From UBA3940 sp964506005 (lineage in GTDB: Bacteria; Chloroflexota; Anaerolineae; Aggregatilineales; UBA3940): a stretch of 6,157 bases of DNA. The stretch is taken from the NCBI GenBank assembly GCA_964506005.1, contig CAZDLX010000202.1:1-6157 (forward strand), in the 5' to 3' direction. The position numbers and the translations under genes are program-made. This document shows, in pieces, positions 1 through 4,289 of this stretch. The first letter of the stretch is position 1. Every line of letters starts with the position of its first letter. Under the pieces are notes generated by a model, which saw only the letters and a program-made list of their open reading frames with translations, had not been told where the DNA came from and made no database searches.

Positions 1-186
1 GCCATCCTGCACTACGACGACGCCACCGCCGAGGTCACGCTGCCGGTGACGGACGCCCGCGGCCTGGCCAGCGCGTCGTTCGTCGTGCCGCCAGCCAGCC
101 CCGGATCGCGGGTTGACGTGCAGGTTCACGTGCTGATCGGCGAGACGTTCCTGACGATCGAGACCGCCTATTTCCAGTGGTGGTGA
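1..186 (+). CDS. C-terminal end of a truncated gene, beta-rich Ig-like tail, function unknown
   Basis: The frame is open from the first base to a TGA at 184-186, giving 61 residues of a protein whose start lies outside the window. The residues alternate hydrophobic and polar side chains with short D/G/P turns (for example TLPVTDARGLASASFVVPP and VDVQVHVLIGETFLTIETA) and end in FQWW. This pattern fits the last strands of an extracellular Ig-like or Big-type beta-sandwich, such as the tails carried by many secreted or surface proteins. No catalytic motif is visible, so the enzyme or adhesin it belongs to cannot be named. The coding call rests on the uninterrupted frame, GC-rich third positions and the terminator 28 nt after the stop. 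The fold is inference. Confidence 0.75.
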   Translation, partial: AILHYDDATAEVTLPVTDARGLASASFVVPPASPGSRVDVQVHVLIGETFLTIETAYFQWW

Positions 187-213
187 CACCCCGGCAACCT
201 TCGCCGGTGAATC

Positions 214-250
214 AAAAAAGGGCCTGGAATGGCGATTCCGGCCCTTTTTT
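214..250. terminator. Bidirectional rho-independent terminator
   Basis: A6 (214-219) is followed by GGGCC (220-224), a bulged T, GGAAT (226-230), a GGCG loop, ATTCC (235-239), GGCCC (240-244) and T6 (245-250). The 10-bp stem has an A tract on one side and a T tract on the other, so it reads as an intrinsic terminator on either strand. It sits between two convergent genes, 28 nt after the stop of the left one (186) and 43 nt past the stop of the 96-residue minus-strand gene (293). It very likely ends both transcripts. Confidence 0.93.
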
Positions 251-270
251 CATGCGTCTGTTATGAATCT

Positions 271-285
271 GTAACGCCGCGTTAC
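271..285. repeat. 15-bp perfect palindrome in the 3' region of the minus-strand operon
   Basis: GTAACGC (271-277), a central C (278) and GCGTTAC (279-285) form a perfect inverted repeat. It lies between the stop of the 96-residue gene (293) and the shared terminator. With a one-base centre it cannot fold as a full hairpin without opening inner pairs, so a protein-binding site or a minor RNA stem are both possible. No T tract follows on either strand. The role is unknown. Confidence 0.5.
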
Positions 286-292
286 GAGCGCC

Positions 293-583
293 TCAGTCCT
301 CATTCTGACCTTCGGAAAGGGCCTCCGCCGTCACCTCGTCCTCGTCTTCCCAGCTAATGATCCACACGCAGGCCCCCGCCACCAGCACCGTCGCGCCGAC
401 GAGCGCCGCCCACTGGCCGGGCAGCAAGCCGACATCCCGCGCTTCGATGACGAGCAGGATCACCATGCCGAGAGACAGCACCAGCCACGCCGAGAGACGC
501 GGGTGGGCGCTCACCGTGCGCACCACCGGGCCCAGCGGGCCGCTGCTCAGGCTGTCGACCGTGCGGGATAGGAATTTGGCCAT
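293..583 (-). CDS. Small two-TM membrane protein with acidic tail, unknown function
   Basis: This is a 96-residue protein of no recognised family. The N-terminus (residues 1-30) is basic (K3, R7, R22, R29). Two hydrophobic segments follow, at about residues 31-47 and 57-78, joined by a short loop containing R49-D50. The tail after W78 is strongly acidic (EDEDE at 79-83, then E86, E88, E91, E95, D96). The positive-inside rule suggests both ends face the cytoplasm. The ATG at 583 has GAGAGGA (587-593) just upstream. It starts 24 nt after the coaE-GNAT stop on the same strand, so it is probably the last gene of that transcript, ending at the 214-250 terminator. No motif gives a biochemical role; a small accessory or scaffold protein is a guess. 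A frame overlapping on the opposite strand has no ribosome site and is dismissed. Confidence 0.82.
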   Translation of the reverse strand: MAKFLSRTVDSLSSGPLGPVVRTVSAHPRLSAWLVLSLGMVILLVIEARDVGLLPGQWAALVGATVLVAGACVWIISWEDEDEVTAEALSEGQNED

Positions 584-607
584 CAGTCCTCTCAGGTATC
601 TCCAGAG

Positions 608-1756
608 CTAGATCGGCTTGAGCACGCGGTCGGCCCGGAGCCGCTTCACCGCCATGAGACTGTCCGCAGGCGCGGACTCGAGCGCCGCCTCCCGCCAGTC
701 GGTGACGTGCAGGTCAGCCGGCGTGCGCATCTCGTAGCCAGCGTCGAGCACCGCCTGGCGCACGCCGTCGGGCGTCCGCCGGGGCAGGAACAGGAGCGCG
801 ACCTCGTTCTGCAGGTCTCGCGCCGCCGTTTCGATCTCTCTGACAAGCTCCGTCACCACTTCCTCGGTCGGCGACTGGTCTGAGACGATGAACTCGTCAA
901 TGCGCGTAATCAGGTTCTCGGCCTGCCACCCGGCGAGGCCCACGATGGCCCCGTCGGCGTGGGCAAGCATGTAGGCCTTCTCGCCGAACCGCTGCATCAT
1001 GTCCGACCGGCTGAGCGAGAGCCCCGAGTTCTGGAAAATGAACAGGGCGATCTCCCGAGCCTGGCTCGGCATGCCGCGCCGCACGCTGATGGCGCCTGGC
1101 GGGGCTGCCGCCGGCTCTGGCTCAGGAGCGGGCTTCTTCGGCGCTCCGGCCTTGGCCTCCAGGCTCTTGAGTGCGTAGCGCACCTGGTTGTAGGCGCTCT
1201 CGACGTTGCCGTTGTTGTTGATGATGCGCGTGGCGTGCGCCAGCTTGTCCGCCTGTGGGGGCTGGGCCTCGACCCGGGCGCGGGCCTCGGGCTCCGTCAG
1301 GCCGCGATTCTCCATCAGCCGGCGGAGCTGCACCTTGGGCGTGGCATCGACCACCCACAGCTCGTCGGCGTCGGCGGCCAGGCCCGACTCGATCAGCTTG
1401 ATCGCCTCGACGACGACGATCTTCTGGCTGGCGCGGCGGATGAGCAGGTGGATGGCCTCGCGCACGATGGGATGGACGATCTTTTCCAGCGCCGCAAGCG
1501 CCTCGGGATCGTTGAACACGATGCGGCCCAGCCGCACCCGGTCGATCTGCTTGTCCGGCCCGACAATCCACTGGCCGAACAGCTCGACAACGGGTTTATA
1601 GGCGGGCGCGCCGGGCGCCATCGCGCGGTGGGCCAGACTGTCCGCGTCGATGCCGAGCGCGCCAAAATGCTCCAGCATGCGCCGGACCACGCTCTTGCCG
1701 GTCGCGATGTTGCCGGTCAATCCGATGACGGTTTTATCGGGCCAACGCTTTTTCAC
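608..1756 (-). CDS. coaE: Dephospho-CoA kinase fused to a GNAT-like domain
   Basis: The N-terminal half (about residues 9-198) is dephospho-CoA kinase, which phosphorylates the 3'-hydroxyl of dephospho-CoA with ATP in the last step of CoA synthesis in the cytoplasm. Visible motifs are the Walker A loop GNIATGKS (15-22), the DAD acid motif (37-39), HP (95-96), the EAIKLIESG segment (117-125) where many CoaE proteins have a PLLFE-type motif, a lid-like R-rich region (R145, R146, R151, then EARARVEAQ), and INNNGN (179-184). An Ala/Pro/Glu-rich linker (about 200-222) leads to a GNAT-like domain (about 223-355). The usual CoaE length is near 200 residues; this protein has 382. I start it at GTG 1756, which has GGAG six nt upstream; the longer frame to TTG 1831 would turn promoter bases into codons. 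The stop is TAG at 608. The GNAT part lacks an obvious Q/RxxGxG/A loop, so acetyltransferase activity is doubtful. Confidence 0.92.
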   Translation of the reverse strand: MKKRWPDKTVIGLTGNIATGKSVVRRMLEHFGALGIDADSLAHRAMAPGAPAYKPVVELFGQWIVGPDKQIDRVRLGRIVFNDPEALAALEKIVHPIVREAIHLLIRRASQKIVVVEAIKLIESGLAADADELWVVDATPKVQLRRLMENRGLTEPEARARVEAQPPQADKLAHATRIINNNGNVESAYNQVRYALKSLEAKAGAPKKPAPEPEPAAAPPGAISVRRGMPSQAREIALFIFQNSGLSLSRSDMMQRFGEKAYMLAHADGAIVGLAGWQAENLITRIDEFIVSDQSPTEEVVTELVREIETAARDLQNEVALLFLPRRTPDGVRQAVLDAGYEMRTPADLHVTDWREAALESAPADSLMAVKRLRADRVLKPI

Positions 1757-1762
1757 GGGTCG

Positions 1763-1766
1763 CTCC
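1763..1766 (-). promoter_or_regulatory. Ribosome binding site that fixes the coaE GTG start
   Basis: On the minus strand GGAG (1766-1763) stands six nt before GTG at 1756-1754. The encoded protein then begins MKKRWPDKTVIGLTG, placing the Walker A loop close to the N-terminus as is usual in CoaE. The 25 extra codons back to 1831 encode a low-complexity Ser/Thr/Arg/Pro leader without a ribosome site. Confidence 0.72.
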
Positions 1767-1802
1767 AGGAACCGATGGCGTCGAGAAGCAGGGCTTGTGG
1801 CT

Positions 1803-1831
1803 ATTCTAGCTGTGGGCGAATTTGGCGTCAA
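1803..1831 (-). promoter_or_regulatory. Sigma-70-type promoter for coaE
   Basis: Read on the minus strand, TTGACG (1831-1826) and TAGAAT (1808-1803) are separated by 17 bases. Each hexamer is one base from the TTGACA/TATAAT consensus. Transcription would begin near 1796 and leave a leader of about 40 nt before the GTG at 1756. The promoter lies just after the lysR stop (1849), with no terminator between, so coaE may be expressed both from here and by read-through from lysR. Confidence 0.75.
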
Positions 1832-1848
1832 ACGGGGTGGCGGTCAGG

Positions 1849-2784
1849 TTATATCGCGCGGCCTTCGGCCAGCATCGAGACGAGCAGGTTGTTGTCGGGC
1901 TGCTGGATGAACTCCAGGAAGTGCGACTGTACCGGGGAGGCCACGCGCGAGCAGCACGAGATGAACTCGACCTCGCTGCGCAGATCCAGCCCCTCGACCT
2001 CGATAACGGCAAGGCGGCCGAGCATCAGCCGCGGGTTGGCCGCCAGCAGCGAGACGAACGACACGCCGATGCCGTGCTCGACAGCCATCGCCAGCGCTTC
2101 AGGGTTGCCGACCTCCATTACAATGTTGAGTCGAGACAGGTCAACGCCGAGCCGCGTAAGCCCTTCCGCTACCATGAGACGGCAGTCCGCGTTGGGCTCA
2201 CGGCAGACAAACCGCTCGCCGGCGAGCTCCCACGCCTCGATGCGGCCCCGGCGGGCCCACTCGTGCCCGGTGGACACAATCAGCACCAGCCTGTCGGTGA
2301 AGAAGGGCGTGTAGTTCAGGTCGATGCCCTGCGCGTGGCGGCTCACCACCCCCAGATCGTACTCACCTGACACCACGCCCTCGATGACCCGCTCTGGCGC
2401 AACGACCGGGATCGAGACGCGGACCTCGGGGTAGAGAGTCTGGAACCGCGCGACGAGATGCGGCAGGATGTACTTGCCCGAGGCAGTGCTGCACCCGATA
2501 GTCAGATTGCCGGCGACGTGCGTGTTGGAGGCGCGGATCGTCTCCTCGGCGTTGATCGCGAGCTGGACGATCTGCTGTGCCCTCGGGACGAGCGCCTGCC
2601 CGGCTTTGGTCAGCCGGATGCTGCGACCATCACGCTCGAAGAGCTCGACCTGCAGGTAGTTCTCCAGCGAACGGATCTGCATGCTGACCGCAGGCTGGGT
2701 CAGGTTCAGGATCCGTCCCGCTTCGGTGAAGTTCTCGGTTCTGGCGGCTTCCAGAAACACACGCAGCGCGTGAATATCCAGCAT
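1849..2784 (-). CDS. LysR-family transcriptional regulator
   Basis: This 311-residue protein has the standard length and order of a LysR-type regulator. Residues 1-60 form the winged helix-turn-helix: HALRVFLEAARTENFTEAG is followed by the recognition-helix segment LTQPAVSMQIRSLE (28-41), then LFERDGRSIRLTKAG (48-62). A linker helix (about 63-87) leads to a periplasmic-binding-protein-like effector domain from about 91 (LTIGCSTASGKYILPHLV) to the C-terminus. The style is close to the CysL/CbbR group, but the sequence alone does not identify the inducer. LysR proteins bind as tetramers and often regulate a divergent gene and themselves. Here the divergent neighbour is the PPOX-SRAP pair. ATG 2784 has GAGAG (2790-2794) five nt upstream and a fuller GGAGAG 11 nt upstream; an ATG further upstream is out of frame. 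The stop is TAA at 1849-1851. Confidence 0.95.
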   Translation of the reverse strand: MLDIHALRVFLEAARTENFTEAGRILNLTQPAVSMQIRSLENYLQVELFERDGRSIRLTKAGQALVPRAQQIVQLAINAEETIRASNTHVAGNLTIGCSTASGKYILPHLVARFQTLYPEVRVSIPVVAPERVIEGVVSGEYDLGVVSRHAQGIDLNYTPFFTDRLVLIVSTGHEWARRGRIEAWELAGERFVCREPNADCRLMVAEGLTRLGVDLSRLNIVMEVGNPEALAMAVEHGIGVSFVSLLAANPRLMLGRLAVIEVEGLDLRSEVEFISCCSRVASPVQSHFLEFIQQPDNNLLVSMLAEGRAI

Positions 2785-2811
2785 GCAGGCTCTCGCTCTC
2801 CATCAGGAATA

Positions 2812-2841
2812 CTTATAGATATCATCGCTAGGATTTGTCAC
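2812..2841 (-). promoter_or_regulatory. Promoter for lysR
   Basis: On the minus strand GTGACA (2841-2836) and TATAAG (2817-2812) are 18 bases apart, each one base from consensus. The start would fall near 2805, giving a leader of about 20 nt. The -35 hexamer overlaps the first TCAC half-site (2838-2841), an arrangement that would allow autorepression. Confidence 0.6.
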
Positions 2842-2876
2842 GTATGCGAGTGAGAGGTGTCATCACTTGTGGGTGA
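2838..2876. promoter_or_regulatory. Candidate operator: four alternating TCAC/GTGA half-sites
   Basis: TCAC at 2838-2841, GTGA at 2850-2853, TCAC at 2863-2866 and GTGA at 2873-2876 alternate in orientation with starts 12, 13 and 10 bases apart, near one helical turn. An overlapping 7-bp inverted repeat pairs AGAGGTG (2853-2859) with CACCTCT (2884-2890). LysR-type tetramers typically use two adjacent sites in such a divergent region. Assignment to this LysR protein is inference, and four-base half-sites can occur by chance. Confidence 0.35.
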
Positions 2877-2917
2877 GTACCTGCACCTCTGCATGCGGGC
2901 ATACAGGGGCGCTGCGT

Positions 2918-2946
2918 TAGAGATAGCGGTCCCCGGCTGGTATAAT
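2918..2946 (+). promoter_or_regulatory. Extended -10 promoter for the PPOX-SRAP operon
   Basis: TATAAT at 2941-2946 is a perfect -10 hexamer and is preceded by TG at 2938-2939, an extended -10. A weak -35, TAGAGA (2918-2923), lies 17 bases upstream. Transcription would start near 2953, giving a leader of about 40 nt. The bases around it (2941-2960) are strikingly AT-rich against the GC-rich background. Confidence 0.75.
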
Positions 2947-2992
2947 TATATAGGATATATGTTCTGATCTGGAGCTAAGGGTAGGAGCAGCG

Positions 2993-3394
2993 ATGCAGCA
3001 GATTCCACAAGACTTTCGGGACCTGTTTGAGGACGGAACCAGGGCGTTTATGAGCCTGGCGACCAGCATGGCGAACGACAAGAGCCCGCAGGTGACGCCC
3101 GTCTGGTTCAACCACGACGATGAGTACCTTTTGATCAACTCGGCGAAGGGGCGCGTCAAGGACGAGAACATGCGCGCCAACCCCGAGGTCGCCTGCCTGA
3201 TCATGGACCCGCAGGACCCCTATCGCTACATCCAGGTCAGGGGGACTGTCGAAGAGATCGTTGAGGGTGAGCAGGCGAATGAGCACATCCGCGAGCTGAA
3301 CTTTAAGTACCACGGCAACCGCGACTACCCGATCGGCAACCAGCAGCGCGTCATCTACAAGATCAGGCCGAAGCAGATCTCCGCGAAAGATTGA
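2993..3394 (+). CDS. PPOX-fold flavin/F420-binding enzyme (Rv1155-like)
   Basis: This 133-residue protein has the split-barrel fold of the pyridoxamine 5'-phosphate oxidase superfamily. Key features are the strand PQVTPVWF (32-39), the segment INSAKGRVKDENMRANP (48-64) with K52, R54 and K56 placed to bind cofactor phosphate, and the strand YIQVRGTVEEI (79-89). Short single-domain proteins of this kind resemble the F420-dependent Rv1155 group; FMN or heme-handling relatives share the fold, so the cofactor and substrate are not settled. It most likely reduces or oxidises a small molecule in the cytoplasm. ATG 2993 has AGGAG (2983-2987) five nt upstream and an extended -10 promoter 47 nt upstream of the start codon. 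The SRAP gene follows after 19 nt, so the two are probably co-transcribed. No truncation or frameshift is apparent. Confidence 0.9.
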   Translation: MQQIPQDFRDLFEDGTRAFMSLATSMANDKSPQVTPVWFNHDDEYLLINSAKGRVKDENMRANPEVACLIMDPQDPYRYIQVRGTVEEIVEGEQANEHIRELNFKYHGNRDYPIGNQQRVIYKIRPKQISAKD

Positions 3395-3413
3395 GTTCAA
3401 AGGAGCATGGCTT

Positions 3414-4106
3414 ATGTGCGGGCGCTTCACACTCTGGGTCGACCTCGACCAGTTGGCAGCAGCCTTCCCCTGGATGGAGCTGCCGGCAGGGCTGGAAACG
3501 CTGCCGCCGCGCTACAACGTCGCACCGACGCAGCCTGTCGCCGTCGTGCCGAACGACGGCAGCAACCGGCTGAACTTCTTCGTGTGGGGGCTGGTGCCCT
3601 CCTGGGCAAAGGACCCCAGCGTCGGCAGCCGGATGATCAACGCACGCGCCGAGACGCTCGGCGAGAAGCCGTCGTTCCGTTCCGCCTACCGGCGGCGGCG
3701 GTGTCTCGTGCTGGCCGACGGCTTCTACGAGTGGCAGCAGGGGCAGGGGAAAACCAAGACGCCGCACTACATCCGGCTGCGCTCAGGCGAGCCGTTTGCG
3801 CTGGCCGGCCTGTGGGAGGAATGGCATTCGCCGGAGGGCGACCAGCTGCTTACCTGTACGATCATCACGACGGAGCCGAACGAGCTCGTGGCGCAGTACC
3901 ACAACCGGATGCCCGTCATCCTGCCTGAGAGTGGGTACGAACGGTGGCTCGACCCGGCAGAGCGCCAGCCGGACGAGCTGGACGACCTGCTCCGTCCGTA
4001 TTCTGCCGCCGAGATGGAGGGCTTCCCGGTTTCGACGCTGGTCAACAGCCCCATGAATGACGATCCGGCCTGCATCGAGCCGGCCCAGGAAGGCACGCTG
4101 TTCTAG
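3414..4106 (+). CDS. yedK: SRAP/YedK/HMCES-type abasic-site protein
   Basis: This 230-residue protein is a complete SOS response-associated peptidase (SRAP) family member. Family members cross-link their Cys2 to abasic sites in single-stranded DNA, protecting replication forks, and can release themselves. The expected residues are present: MCGRF with nucleophile C2 exposed after Met removal, RYNVAPTQ (33-40), WGLVPSW (58-64), INARAET (75-81) with N76 and R78, PSFR (86-89), CLVLADGFYEW (97-107) with E106, and HNRMP (163-167) with H163. Length is typical. The start must be ATG 3414 because Cys has to be residue 2, and AGGAG (3401-3405) is eight nt upstream; an ATG at 3407 is out of frame. It is the second gene behind the PPOX-fold enzyme. 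No LexA-type operator was evident to me, so SOS control is not supported by the sequence. Confidence 0.97.
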   Translation: MCGRFTLWVDLDQLAAAFPWMELPAGLETLPPRYNVAPTQPVAVVPNDGSNRLNFFVWGLVPSWAKDPSVGSRMINARAETLGEKPSFRSAYRRRRCLVLADGFYEWQQGQGKTKTPHYIRLRSGEPFALAGLWEEWHSPEGDQLLTCTIITTEPNELVAQYHNRMPVILPESGYERWLDPAERQPDELDDLLRPYSAAEMEGFPVSTLVNSPMNDDPACIEPAQEGTLF

Positions 4107-4117
4107 CCGGCACAAAG

Positions 4118-4133
4118 ATCTGATAAATCAGAT
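4118..4133. repeat. Palindrome just after the SRAP gene
   Basis: ATCTGAT (4118-4124) and ATCAGAT (4127-4133) are perfect inverted arms around AA, 11 nt after the SRAP stop. As RNA this can form six pairs with a TAAA loop, flanked by AAA (4114-4116) and TTTT (4135-4138), which makes a weak terminator possible. As DNA it is a short operator-like dyad. The sequence does not decide between the two. Confidence 0.45.
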
Positions 4134-4172
4134 GTTTTGACGAACGGCGTGACGACTTGTGCTTTCTGTCAC

Positions 4173-4201
4173 TAAACAGAGCAGTGTGATTCTCCTATAA
4201 G
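4173..4201 (+). promoter_or_regulatory. Candidate promoter for the anion permease
   Basis: TAAACA (4173-4178) and TATAAG (4196-4201) are 17 bases apart, matching the consensus at four and five of six positions. The start would be near 4208, leaving a leader of about 82 nt with AAAGGAG (4274-4280) before ATG 4290. The -10 lies between the arms of the inverted repeat at 4182-4213, so a protein bound there could block it. Confidence 0.45.
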
Positions 4202-4223
4202 GAAATCACACTGTTTCTTCTTT
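4182..4223 (+). terminator. Strong stem-loop with T-rich tail, terminator and/or operator
   Basis: CAGTGTGATT (4182-4191) pairs perfectly with AATCACACTG (4204-4213). Inside, TCCT (4193-4196) pairs with AGGA (4200-4203) around an ATA loop, with C4192 bulged. The tail 4214-4223 is TTTCTTCTTT. For RNA arriving from the PPOX-SRAP operon this is a plausible intrinsic terminator 75 nt after the stop. The arms also contain TGTGA and TCACA and surround a promoter -10, so it may act as DNA, as an operator for the permease. Confidence 0.6.
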
Positions 4224-4289
4224 GCCGACCGCTACTCCCTTCACCTCCGCGGCGCGGCACTTGGGCCAACGTCAAAGGAGTCCCTGCAT

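Noticed and set aside
1757..1831. N-terminal 25-residue extension of CoaE from TTG 1831
   Set aside because: The TTG is part of a -35 box and lacks a ribosome site, and the leader has no CoaE features.
959..2314. Plus-strand 451-residue open frame opposite coaE and lysR
   Set aside because: It lies antisense to two clear genes, has low-complexity Arg/Gly/Leu-rich composition and no family motif; long antisense frames are expected in GC-rich DNA.
3407..3928. Alternative plus-strand frame starting at ATG 3407 within the SRAP region
   Set aside because: It overlaps the SRAP gene, whose motifs are complete and which must begin MCG at 3414.
4137..4142. TTGACG as a permease -35 element
   Set aside because: No acceptable -10 lies 16-18 bases downstream (4160-4165 is TGCTTT), so the TAAACA/TATAAG pair is preferred.
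4185..4210. CRP/FNR-type box from TGTGA and TCACA
   Set aside because: The gap between the half-sites is 16 bases, not the six of a CRP site, and no CRP-family gene is in the window.
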